The position numbers were made by a program, and so were the translations under genes. The notes under the pieces are model-generated. The model worked only from the letters and a program-made list of their open reading frames with translations, was not told the origin of the DNA and ran no database searches. This document shows positions 9,694 to 16,663 of a stretch of 42,184 bases of DNA, piece after piece. Location of the stretch: NCBI GenBank assembly GCA_038746285.1, contig JBCDKT010000034.1, forward strand, positions 1 to 42,184. Direction: 5' to 3'. The DNA comes from Bacteroidota bacterium. GTDB lineage: Bacteria; Bacteroidota; Rhodothermia; Rhodothermales; JANQRZ01. Each line of letters opens with the position of its first letter. The first letter of the stretch is position 1.

Positions 9694-10944
9694 TCACGCG
9701 ATGTAGAGCGGCTTGAAGCTGAAGCACAGCACGAACAGCAGGAGCGCCAGGATGCCGAGCACCCGGCGGCCCCGCGTCAGCGTCTCGGGGTGCGTCACCG
9801 GCGGGTGGTCCACCCGGATCAGGAGCAGGATCAGCAGGCACCAGAAGAACCAGCCGGTGTAGCCCACCGCCTCGGCCACGCCCTCGATCCGCAGCGCGAA
9901 GGCCGCCGCTGCGACGAGGCCGAACAGCCCGCCGACGCGGGCGCGCAGGTCGTCGAAGAGGCGCCCGAGGAAGAAGTAGAGCAGCGTCGCCGCGATCACC
10001 CACACCCCGACCCCGCCGAGGGCCTCGGCGTAGCGGTAGCTCCGCGCGAGTTGCCGCAGCAGCGGCTCCGCGTCCAGCACCAGCCCGAGCGTCGCCGAGA
10101 ACAGGAGCACGATCACGAACGCCCGCGCGATCCGCCCGTGCCAGCGCGGCCCGACGAGCGCGTAGACGATGTGCCCGCCGTCGAGCTGCCCGACCGGGAG
10201 CATGTTGAGCGCCGTGAAGAACAGCCCGAGCCACCCGGCGAAGAGCACCGGGTAGTGGTACATCTCGTACATCGGCGGGACGTTCGGGAAGAACTGCGTG
10301 AGCACCCAGTAGAGCGGGGTCTGCCCGATCGTGAGGCGGCCCACCCCGGTCACATCGGGGAGCGGAAAGTCGGGAAACGCTCCGAAGCGGTCCACGAACA
10401 GCTTGAGCGGCTCGTGCCCGCCGAGGTCGAAGATGTACGCCGGCGGCGGCAGCGTGGCGAGGGCGTAGAGCAGCACGCCCAGCGCCGCGACGAACCCTGC
10501 CAGCGGACCCGCTGCCCCCACGTCGAACAGTTGCCGCGTCGTCCTGAGCGGCTCCCGAATCCGGATCACCGCCCCGAACGTCCCGATGTTGGGCTGGAGC
10601 ATCGGGGCCGGAAACGGGACGTAGTACGGCAGCGACACGTCGAGGCGGCTGCGCCGGGCGGCGATGTAGTGGCCGAACTCGTGGACCGTCAGGAAAAAAA
10701 GCAGCGGCACCGCGTAGCGCAGCCCGTCCCACACGAACATGCCCCGCCCGAACTCCTCGTAGAGCAGGTCGCGCCCGACGAGCGAGCCCCCGGCCCAGGT
10801 CGTCGTCACCGCTGTCAGCAGGAAGAGGAGCGCGTGCAGCCAGTACCGGTCCTTCGCCGGCGGGGTCGCGCCGACGAGCACGCTCTCCGCCTCGGACGGA
10901 AACGGGGGGCGCGCCGGGGGCTGCGACGGAAGAGAAGGCTCCAA
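9694..10944 (-). CDS. site-2-type (M50) membrane metalloprotease
   Basis: A 416-residue polytopic membrane protein with the zinc motif HEFGH (88-92) in a membrane segment and the second motif NMLPVGQLDGGH, the Asp-bearing LDG typical of S2P proteases. About eight hydrophobic segments are visible, and the first 30 residues are a Pro-rich cytoplasmic-looking tail. Members cut transmembrane segments of regulatory or signal peptides. The start is uncertain: the longest frame begins at a TTG (10944), a GTG at 10881 would remove 21 residues, and no suitable ATG exists. It lies downstream of aspartate aminotransferase on the same strand, separated by a large tandem-array element (11031-11226). Confidence 0.85.
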   Translation of the reverse strand: MEPSLPSQPPARPPFPSEAESVLVGATPPAKDRYWLHALLFLLTAVTTTWAGGSLVGRDLLYEEFGRGMFVWDGLRYAVPLLFFLTVHEFGHYIAARRSRLDVSLPYYVPFPAPMLQPNIGTFGAVIRIREPLRTTRQLFDVGAAGPLAGFVAALGVLLYALATLPPPAYIFDLGGHEPLKLFVDRFGAFPDFPLPDVTGVGRLTIGQTPLYWVLTQFFPNVPPMYEMYHYPVLFAGWLGLFFTALNMLPVGQLDGGHIVYALVGPRWHGRIARAFVIVLLFSATLGLVLDAEPLLRQLARSYRYAEALGGVGVWVIAATLLYFFLGRLFDDLRARVGGLFGLVAAAAFALRIEGVAEAVGYTGWFFWCLLILLLIRVDHPPVTHPETLTRGRRVLGILALLLFVLCFSFKPLYIA

Positions 10945-11030
10945 CGAATCGGCTGAGGTCGAGGCGGAAAAGGAGGAGCGCCTACGCCCACTTCTTGGTG
11001 ATGTTCGGCGGGGAGAGATTTGCCGGCGTG

Positions 11031-11226
11031 GGGGGAAAGGGCGGGTGGGCGAAAGGGAGAAAGGGGGAACGGGCGAAAGGGGGAACTTTTACAGCGTCGC
11101 CTTTCAACACTCGCCCACTCGCCCACTCGCCCACTCGCCCACTCGCCCACTCGCCCACTCGCCCACTCGCCCACTCGCCCACTCGCCCACTCGCCCACTC
11201 GCCCACTCGCCCACTCGCCCACTCGC
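11031..11226. repeat. paired inverted tandem arrays (8-bp units)
   Basis: Left array: seven degenerate 8-mers of the type GGGCGAAA (11031-11086). Spacer: about 22 bp (11087-11107). Right array: 14 perfect copies of CACTCGCC plus a partial copy (11108-11226), ending at the aspartate aminotransferase stop codon. The reverse complement of the right unit (GGGCGAGT in another phase) resembles the left unit, so the arms are inverted. The unit length is not a multiple of three, yet both strands stay open and give eight-residue peptide repeats; these are not genes. Confidence 0.85.
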
Positions 11227-12441
11227 TCAGCGCAGCGCGGCCAGCCCCGTCTCGATCCGCTGCATCGCCGCCCGCAGGTCGCCTGCCGAGGCGGCGTAGG
11301 AGAGCCGCACGCCAGACGGCGCGCCGAACGCGTCGCCGGGGACGAGCGCCACGTCGTGCTCTTCCAGCAGGTAGAAGCACAGGTCCGTGCTCGTCTCGAT
11401 GGAGCGGCCGCTCGGTGCCGTCGTCCCGAGGTAGTGCGAGATGTCGGGGAACAGGTAGAACGCCCCCTCCGGCCTGGGACACGCGACGCCGGGCATCCGG
11501 TCAAGGGCGGCGAGGACGAAGGCGCGGCGCTCGCGGAAGGCGCGGACCATCTGGCGCACCGGCTCGGGGTCCATCTCCAGCGCAGCGATCCCAGCCTGCT
11601 GGGTGACCGCGCTCGGCGCGCTCGTGAACTGGCTCTGCACCTTCGCCGTAGCCTCGGCGATCCAGCGCGGCGCGGCGAGGTAGCCCAGCCGCCAGCCCGT
11701 CATCGCGTAGGCCTTCGAGAACCCGTTGATCGTCACCGTCCGCTCCTTCATCCCCGGCCGGGAGGCAAACGACACATGCTCGGCGTCGTAGATGACGTGC
11801 TCGTAGATCTCGTCCGCGATCACGATCACGTCTTCGTACCCGCGCAGCACCTCAGCGAAGGCGTCGAGTTCAGCAGCCGAGTAAACGGCCCCGGTCGGGT
11901 TGGAGGGCGAGTTGAGCATGAGGAGGCGGGAACGCCCGGAGAGCGCAGCCTCCAGGGCTTCGGGCTGCATCTTGTAGCCCTGCGCTGCCGAGGTTTCGAC
12001 CGTGACCGGCTCGGCCCCGGCGAGGCGCGTCATCTCGGGGTAGGAGACCCAGTACGGTGCCGGGATCACCACCTCGTCGCCGGGCCGGCAGAGCACGACG
12101 ACGGCCTGCGCCACCGACTGCTTGGCCCCGTTCGAGCACACGATGTCGCCCGGCTCGTAGGCCAGTCCGTTGTCGGCCTCGAGCTTGCGGGCGATGGCGG
12201 CGCGCAGCTCCGGCGTGCCGGGGTTGGCGGTGTAGTGCGTGTGCCCCTCCTGGATGGCGCGCTGGCCGGCCTCGCGGATCGGCTCCGGCGTGTCGAAGTC
12301 CGGCTCGCCCGCCGAGAGCGCGATCACCGGACGCCCCTCCCGCTTCAGCGCCTTCGCGCGGGCCGACATCGCGAGCGTCGCCGACGGCTGCATCGCCTCG
12401 ACGCGCGGGTTCAGATCGTGGTCCATCGTCGGAGATTCCAT
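11227..12441 (-). CDS. aspC: pyridoxal-phosphate aspartate aminotransferase, class I
   Basis: A 404-residue class I aminotransferase. It shows the substrate loop SAGEPDFDTP (43-52), the cofactor segment NSPSNPTG (177-184), the ring-binding Asp and Tyr (ADEIYEH, 209-215), the Schiff-base lysine K243 in NGFSKAYAMTGWRLGY, and the substrate carboxylate Arg in GVRLSYA near the C-terminus. Family enzymes exchange amino groups between aspartate and oxaloacetate with 2-oxoglutarate; some also act on prephenate. A -7-like TACCTTCG box lies at 12478-12471, upstream of the ATG. The stop codon sits directly at the end of a tandem array. The gene is probably transcribed alone or with the downstream M50 protease. 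Confidence 0.92.
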   Translation of the reverse strand: MESPTMDHDLNPRVEAMQPSATLAMSARAKALKREGRPVIALSAGEPDFDTPEPIREAGQRAIQEGHTHYTANPGTPELRAAIARKLEADNGLAYEPGDIVCSNGAKQSVAQAVVVLCRPGDEVVIPAPYWVSYPEMTRLAGAEPVTVETSAAQGYKMQPEALEAALSGRSRLLMLNSPSNPTGAVYSAAELDAFAEVLRGYEDVIVIADEIYEHVIYDAEHVSFASRPGMKERTVTINGFSKAYAMTGWRLGYLAAPRWIAEATAKVQSQFTSAPSAVTQQAGIAALEMDPEPVRQMVRAFRERRAFVLAALDRMPGVACPRPEGAFYLFPDISHYLGTTAPSGRSIETSTDLCFYLLEEHDVALVPGDAFGAPSGVRLSYAASAGDLRAAMQRIETGLAALR

Positions 12442-12572
12442 AGCGGGCGCGGGCGGGGTGAGCGACGGTCCGAAGGTACGACCGTATGAGAAAGAGAGAC
12501 CGGGCGCAGGGGAGACGGGGCAAGGGAGGACCGAGAAACCTTTCCGGCGATAGGTTTGCCCTCTCGCCCCCG

Positions 12573-13064
12573 TCAGCCGCGCTCGCGCAGCCGCGCCAGC
12601 ACAGGCGGCGGCACGAACGACGACACATCGCCGCCGAAGCGGTGGATCTCGCGGACGAGCGAGGCGCTCGTAAAGGCCTGCTCCGGCTCCGGCGTCAGAA
12701 ACAGCGTCACGACCTCGCCGGCCATCCGGCGGTTGGCGACGGCCATCCGCATCTCGTAGTCGAAGTCCGACACCTGCCGCAGCCCGCGCACGAGGGCGAC
12801 CGCCCCGCGCGCCTTCGCCCGGTCCGCGATCAGCCCGCCGAAGGTCTCGATGCGGAGGCGCGCACGCTCGTCCTCGGTCCAGTCCGCCGTCGAAGCCTCG
12901 ATCAGCTCGACCCGCTCCTCGGCGCTGAAGAGGCCGCGCTTGGCCGTGTTCACGCCGACCGTCACCTCGACCCGGTCGAAGAGGCGGAGGGCGCGGCGGA
13001 GCACGTCGAGGTGCCCGTTCGTGACGGGGTCGAACGAGCCGGGGTAGAGCGCGAGGCGGGACAT
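12573..13064 (-). CDS. coaD: phosphopantetheine adenylyltransferase
   Basis: A 163-residue enzyme of coenzyme A synthesis that transfers AMP from ATP to 4'-phosphopantetheine. The nucleotidyltransferase motif is at 10-18 (SFDPVTNGH, with TxGH at 15-18). The substrate/ATP segment VRGLRQVSDFDYE and the C-terminal motif SSSxVRE (here TSASLVREI) are also present. Length and start match the family. It is divergent from infC, whose promoter region lies in the 172-bp gap. The 131-bp gap to aspartate aminotransferase holds only that gene's promoter region. Confidence 0.95.
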   Translation of the reverse strand: MSRLALYPGSFDPVTNGHLDVLRRALRLFDRVEVTVGVNTAKRGLFSAEERVELIEASTADWTEDERARLRIETFGGLIADRAKARGAVALVRGLRQVSDFDYEMRMAVANRRMAGEVVTLFLTPEPEQAFTSASLVREIHRFGGDVSSFVPPPVLARLRERG

Positions 13065-13236
13065 GGGCAGGCGAGGGCAGCGAAAGGGCTATGAAAATAG
13101 GGAACGCGCGTATCTTTACCCACCCTTTACCTACGGGGATACGCAGCGGGAAACCTCAGCGTCGGCCCCGGCTTTACCTACCACGCCGAGCACGCACCCC
13201 CGCTCGGGTTCTGATTACCAGCACGGAGACAACGCC

Positions 13237-13791
13237 ATCGCCAGACGCTACTCCCGGCCGCAGAAGCAGCGCGGCCCCAAGACTCGCATCAACGACCAGA
13301 TCCGCGCCAGCCGCGTCCGCGTCGTAGACCCCGCAGGCGAGCACGGCATCTACGAGATCGACAAGGCGCTCGAGCTCGCCCAGCGCCGCGGCCTCGACCT
13401 CGTCGAGGTGGCCCCCGACGCCGACCCGCCCGTAGCCAAGATCATGGACTACGGGAAGTACCGCTACGAGCAGCAGAAGAAGGAGAAGGAGCAGCGCAAG
13501 CGCGCCCACAAGGTCGAGCTCAAGGAGATCCGCTTCCGCCCCAACACCGACGACCACGACTTCGACTTCAAGACGAAGCACGCCCGCGAGTTCTTGGAGG
13601 AGGGCAACCAGGTCAAGGCGTGGGTCCAGTTCCGCGGGCGCGACATCATCTACAAGGAGCGCGGGGCCAACCTCCTCTCGCGGTTCATCGAGACGCTCTC
13701 GGACATCTCCCGCGTCGAGCAGCTTCCCAAGATGGAAGGCCGCCGCATGACGGTCATGCTCACGCCGGACAAGTCAGCGAAGAAGGGTTGA
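13237..13791 (+). CDS. infC: translation initiation factor IF-3, probable ATC start
   Basis: A 184-residue IF-3: the N-terminal domain includes TRINDQIRA and the EHGIYEIDKALELAQRRGLDL segment, then a lysine/glutamate-rich linker, then the C-terminal domain with KEIRFRP, HDFDFK and the MEGRRMTVM end. IF-3 binds the 30S subunit and checks start codons. The protein family starts about here, yet no ATG, GTG or TTG lies in frame nearby. The codon is ATC at 13237, with GGAG about 8-10 nt upstream. Rare starts are known in infC and allow IF-3 to repress itself. An ATG at 13063 would add 58 unrelated residues and overlap the coaD start. A -7-like TATCTTTA is at 13111. Confidence 0.88.
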   Translation: MARRYSRPQKQRGPKTRINDQIRASRVRVVDPAGEHGIYEIDKALELAQRRGLDLVEVAPDADPPVAKIMDYGKYRYEQQKKEKEQRKRAHKVELKEIRFRPNTDDHDFDFKTKHAREFLEEGNQVKAWVQFRGRDIIYKERGANLLSRFIETLSDISRVEQLPKMEGRRMTVMLTPDKSAKKG

Positions 13792-13918
13792 GCTTCCATC
13801 CTCCTGCGAGTTGCTATCCTGCCTCTTGTGGCTTAGTTTGCTGACATGATTTCCACCCTCTCCGTTTTCTTTGCCCTACAATCCCGAAGTTCCCGGTGAA
13901 CTCGGGGGTCTGCACGTT

Positions 13919-14004
13919 GGAGAGGTGGCAGAGTGGTAATGCAGCGGCTTGCTAAGCCGTACACCGCGTCAAGCGGTGCGAGGGTTCGAGTCCCTCCCTC
14001 TCCG
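13919..14004 (+). tRNA. tRNA-Ser (GCT)
   Basis: A class II cloverleaf: acceptor GGAGAGG pairs with CCTCTCC (13997-14003), with discriminator G at 14004 and no encoded CCA. The D arm contains GGCAGAGTGGTAATGC. The anticodon stem-loop is GCGGC-TTGCTAA-GCCGT with anticodon GCT. The long variable arm has an ACCGC/GCGGT stem, and the T arm is GAGGG-TTCGAGT-CCCTC. It lies between infC and rpmI, which are usually adjacent. An upstream hairpin (CCCGA/TCGGG with GTTC/GAAC) may be part of the leader. Confidence 0.93.
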
Positions 14005-14029
14005 CAGGTTAAGCTCAATTTGCACCAAC

Positions 14030-14146
14030 GGAGGAAGTGACTGAGAGGCTTAAGGTGGGCGGCGGCTCCCTCGGGAGCACCGCCCGTCCGCGTGCCGGAC
14101 GTACGGGCCGGTTGGCGGCACGCAGATTCGAATCCTGTCTTCCTCC
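14030..14146 (+). tRNA. tRNA-like element, class II type, aberrant anticodon region
   Basis: Both ends are clearly tRNA-like. GGAGGAAG (14030-14037) pairs over 8 bp with CTTCCTCC (14139-14146). A serine-type D arm follows (ACTGAGAGGCTTAAGGT), and a T loop TTCGAAT lies between GCAGA and CCTGT. The anticodon stem GGCGG/CCGCC can form, but its loop is 17 nt and itself folds into a GCTCCC/GGGAGC hairpin. About 37 nt, including a CGTCCG/CGGACG hairpin, then precede the T arm. Total length is 117 nt instead of about 90. No usual anticodon is visible, and the closing T-stem pair is A-C. It may be a degenerate tRNA-Ser or an unusual tRNA-like RNA. It begins 25 nt after tRNA-Ser(GCT). Confidence 0.4.
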
Positions 14147-14220
14147 CTCTCCTCGTAGGTAGATCAACCGTGCTGCTACCGTAGTGAGTGACGGGGCAAC
14201 CCGAAGGCTCGGCGAAGACA

Positions 14221-14282
14221 GTCTCCTCCGATCTGCTAAAGTCGGGAGATTGCCACGTCGCCTCCGGCTCCTCGCAACGACA
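14221..14282. repeat. dispersed intergenic repeat (GATTGCCACGTCGCC type)
   Basis: The stretch around GGAGATTGCCACGTCGCC and GGCTCCTCGCAACGAC matches a pattern I know as a common dispersed repeat of bacterial intergenic DNA (GATTGC..CGTCG...CTCCTCGCAATGAC). This is from memory, not from a second copy inside the window. It occupies part of the 320-bp gap between the tRNA-like element and rpmI; the rest is pyrimidine-rich DNA and the rpmI promoter region. Confidence 0.4.
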
Positions 14283-14359
14283 GCTTTCGGAGAACGTCTC
14301 CCTCCCCACCCTCCTTCCCCTCCACGCCCTTTTTTACTCCCCCTCTTCAAACTCCGGCG

Positions 14360-14390
14360 TTGCGGCGGTAGGAGTGGCCCCGTATTTTAG
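14360..14390 (+). promoter_or_regulatory. Bacteroidota-type promoter of rpmI-rplT
   Basis: TTG at 14360-14362, a 20-bp spacer, then TATTTTAG at 14383-14390 fit the TTG-N20-TAnnTTTG layout. The predicted start near 14396-14400 would put the hairpin at 14406-14432 almost at the 5' end of the transcript. Confidence 0.5.
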
Positions 14391-14405
14391 TCGGTCTGAA
14401 CGCGC

Positions 14406-14438
14406 GGAGGCGACGCCCGGTGGCTCGCCTCCTTCTTT
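14406..14438 (+). terminator. attenuator-like hairpin before rpmI
   Basis: GGAGGCGA (14406-14413) and TCGCCTCC (14425-14432) form a perfect 8-bp stem with an 11-nt loop, followed by TTCTTTA. The T-run is interrupted, so it may be a partial terminator. It lies 24 nt before the rpmI ATG and so could act as an attenuator, as expected for operons controlled by ribosomal protein L20. Confidence 0.55.
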
Positions 14439-14462
14439 ATCGCACCACGCTCGGAGCACGCC

Positions 14463-14657
14463 ATGCCGAAGATGAAGACCAACAGCGGAGCCAAGAAGCG
14501 CTTCGGGCGGACCGCCAGCGGTCGGCTCAAGCGGAAGAAGGCGTTCGCCAGCCACATCCTCACGAAGAAGTCCCCCAAGCGGAAGCGCAACCTCCGCAAG
14601 GACACCCTCGTGCACAAGGCCGACGAGAAGCGCGTCAAGCGCCTCCTCGGCGGCTGA
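14463..14657 (+). CDS. rpmI: 50S ribosomal protein L35
   Basis: A 64-residue, strongly basic protein with the family start [14 protein letters not shown] and the motif [20 protein letters not shown], ending in the usual KRLLGG. It is part of the large ribosomal subunit. It is transcribed with rplT 59 nt downstream. In most bacteria infC-rpmI-rplT form one operon; here two tRNA-type elements and about 320 bp separate infC from rpmI, and rpmI has its own promoter and a hairpin just upstream. Confidence 0.97.
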   Translation: MPKMKTNSGAKKRFGRTASGRLKRKKAFASHILTKKSPKRKRNLRKDTLVHKADEKRVKRLLGG

Positions 14658-14716
14658 CCCACTAGGTCAGAACTGACCTGCTCACTGTCTCTCTCACGAC
14701 CTAACCTCGCCATCAA

Positions 14717-15064
14717 ATGCCACGCGCACGCAACACCGTGGCTTCCCGTCGCCGCCGCCGCAAGCTCCTGAAGCAGGCGAAAGGCTACTGGGGTCGCCGG
14801 AGCAACGTCTACACCGTTGCCAAGCACTCGGTCGAGAAGGCCATGCAGTACCAGTACCGGGACCGCCGCCAGCGTAAGCGGCAGTTCCGGCGCCTGTGGA
14901 TCGCCCGGATCAACGCCGCCGCGCGGCTCAACGGGACCACGTACTCGCGCCTGATCGCCGACCTCCGCCGAGCGGACATCCCGCTCAACCGGAAGGTGCT
15001 CGCCGACCTCGCCATGCACGACGCGGACGCCTTTACCAAAGTCGTCGAACGAGCCGCAGCCTAG
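14717..15064 (+). CDS. rplT: 50S ribosomal protein L20
   Basis: A 115-residue L20 with the family start [24 protein letters not shown] split into its basic N-terminal extension and the globular C-terminal part ([16 protein letters not shown]). L20 is needed early in 50S assembly and in several bacteria binds its own operon leader to repress rpmI-rplT. Length and start are normal. It is the last gene of this transcript; the next gene, pheS, lies beyond a tandem-array element. Confidence 0.97.
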   Translation: MPRARNTVASRRRRRKLLKQAKGYWGRRSNVYTVAKHSVEKAMQYQYRDRRQRKRQFRRLWIARINAAARLNGTTYSRLIADLRRADIPLNRKVLADLAMHDADAFTKVVERAAA

Positions 15065-15124
15065 CCTGCCTCTCTCGTTCGACTCCCTTTCCCGTCCAGC
15101 CCCAGGCTCGGCGGGAATCTTTGT

Positions 15125-15240
15125 TATTGGAGGATTGAGCGATTTCATGATTGAGGGATTGGGACTTCGGCCCTCAGCGTGACCTTTGCCTCAGCACGTT
15201 CCAATCTCCCGATCCCTCAACCATCCGACCCCCCGACACC
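15125..15240. repeat. paired inverted tandem arrays (8-bp units) before pheS
   Basis: Left array: five 8-mers of the GATTGAGN type (15125-15164). Spacer: 36 bp (15165-15200), which contains a half-copy of the CTGAGCG-type dispersed repeat (ggccctcagcgtgac). Right array: five 8-mers of the CCGATCCC type (15201-15240), ending 2 nt before the pheS ATG. The right units are degenerate inverted relatives of the left ones. The array therefore forms the leader next to the pheS start. Confidence 0.7.
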
Positions 15241-15242
15241 CC

Positions 15243-16268
15243 ATGTCCCTTCACCGAGCGATCGACGCCCTCCGCGAAGAGATCGACGCGGCCGAACTGG
15301 CGAGCGCCGACGCCATCGAGGCGTTCCGCATCCGCACGCTCGGGCGCAAGAGCGGCGCGATCACCGCGCTCTTCGGACGTATCACCGAGGTCGAGCCGGC
15401 GGAGCGTGGCAAAACGGGCCAGGCGCTGAACGCGCTCAAGCAGCACGCCGAGGCCCGGATCGACGAGGCCCAGGCGGCGCTTGTAAGCACAGACGGGGCC
15501 GAGGGGACCGACCTCGACCTGACGCTGCCGGGCCGCGTGCCCGCGCCGGTGGAGCCGGGAAGTCTCCATCCGCTCACGCAGACGCTGGACGAGATCAAGG
15601 CCATCTTTCGCCACTTCGGGTTCGAAGTCGCCGAGGGGCCGGAGATCGAGGACGACTGGCACAACTTCACCGCGCTCAACTTCCCGCCCGAGCACCCGGC
15701 GCGCGACATGCAGGACACGCTCTTCGTCGAGCCGCCGCCGCCCGCGGGCCGTGGGATCGTGATGCGGACCCACACCTCGCCCGCGCAGATCCGCGTCATG
15801 GAGCGGCAGGCCCCGCCGATCCGCGTGATCGTGCCCGGCCGCGTCTACCGCAACGAGGCGATCTCGTACAAGAGCTACTGCCTCTTCCACCAGGTCGAGG
15901 GCCTCGTGGTCGACGAGCACGCGACGTTCGCCGACCTCAAGGAGATGCTGCACGTCTTCGCCCAGGCGCTCTTCGGGGACGACGTCAGGATGCGCTTCCG
16001 CCCGAGCTTCTTCCCCTTCACCGAGCCGTCGGCCGAGGTCGACATCTGGTGGCAGGACGACAACCTCGGCGGCGGTGGGCGCTGGATGGAGATCCTCGGC
16101 TGCGGGATGGTCGACCCGAACGTCCTCGAAGCCGTCGACATCGACCCCGAGCGCTACACCGGCTACGCGTGGGGCATGGGCGTCGAGCGCCTCGCGATGC
16201 TGAAGTACGGCGTCGACGACATCCGCCTGTTCTACGAAAACGACACCCGCTTCCTGAAGCAGTTCTGA
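15243..16268 (+). CDS. pheS: phenylalanyl-tRNA synthetase alpha subunit
   Basis: A 341-residue alpha subunit of PheRS, a class II synthetase that charges tRNA-Phe as an alpha2-beta2 enzyme. An N-terminal coiled coil (about 1-85) is followed by the catalytic domain: motif 1 region ([41 protein letters not shown]), motif 2 (GRVYRNE and the downstream [11 protein letters not shown]) and motif 3 ([17 protein letters not shown]). I chose the ATG at 15243 because the upstream extension would be translated from the tandem arrays. It is followed after 2 nt by a small gene and then pheT. Confidence 0.96.
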   Translation: MSLHRAIDALREEIDAAELASADAIEAFRIRTLGRKSGAITALFGRITEVEPAERGKTGQALNALKQHAEARIDEAQAALVSTDGAEGTDLDLTLPGRVPAPVEPGSLHPLTQTLDEIKAIFRHFGFEVAEGPEIEDDWHNFTALNFPPEHPARDMQDTLFVEPPPPAGRGIVMRTHTSPAQIRVMERQAPPIRVIVPGRVYRNEAISYKSYCLFHQVEGLVVDEHATFADLKEMLHVFAQALFGDDVRMRFRPSFFPFTEPSAEVDIWWQDDNLGGGGRWMEILGCGMVDPNVLEAVDIDPERYTGYAWGMGVERLAMLKYGVDDIRLFYENDTRFLKQF

Positions 16269-16270
16269 CG

Positions 16271-16663
16271 ATGCCTTTCATCGAGACACAACTGGCAACG
16301 GACTGGACCCCTGCTACCGTTCCCTCGAAATGGGCGCGGCTCGTGGAGCGCTTCCTGGCGAGGCTGCTCCCGGCCGGCAGCCCGGACTTCAGTGCCCGCG
16401 ACTACGAGCGTGTGCAGCGGTGGTGGATCGAACTTGACCCAAAGCACCACCGTCCCGAGCGCGAGATCGGCCTCGACGATCAGGGACAGCCTGTCGTCGT
16501 TGGGCCGCTGGGAGACAACCTCGGCTTCTGGACTGACTCGGACATGCAGTTCGACCCAGCCGCCCACGACCGCATCTCCAAGAACGATTTCGAGACGATG
16601 TGGACGCAAGCCGTTCAACAAATAGTCCGCGACAAGGGACTCGTGACCAAGGACCCATCATGA
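16271..16663 (+). CDS. small unknown protein between pheS and pheT
   Basis: A 130-residue soluble protein starting 2 nt after the pheS stop and ending in an ATGA overlap with pheT, so it is very likely translated as part of the pheS-pheT message. It contains many charged and aromatic residues (RVQRWWIELDPKHHRPEREIGLD, split by polar turns) and a segment GFWTDSDMQFDP. No signal peptide, membrane span or known motif is seen. I do not recognise a family. Codon use resembles the neighbours, though slightly less GC-biased. Confidence 0.7.
   Translation: MPFIETQLATDWTPATVPSKWARLVERFLARLLPAGSPDFSARDYERVQRWWIELDPKHHRPEREIGLDDQGQPVVVGPLGDNLGFWTDSDMQFDPAAHDRISKNDFETMWTQAVQQIVRDKGLVTKDPS

Noticed and set aside
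11108-11226. CRISPR-like array or repeat-peptide gene
   Set aside because: Units of 8 bp follow each other without spacers, and the long open frames on both strands arise only because the repeat has no stop codon.
13063-13236. Upstream ATG start for infC giving 58 extra residues
   Set aside because: It overlaps the coaD start on the other strand, would translate the promoter region, and the added residues are not IF-3-like.
14030-14146. Selenocysteine tRNA
   Set aside because: The 8-bp acceptor and T arm resemble SelC, but there is no TCA anticodon and the D arm is of serine type; no selenoprotein genes are seen nearby.
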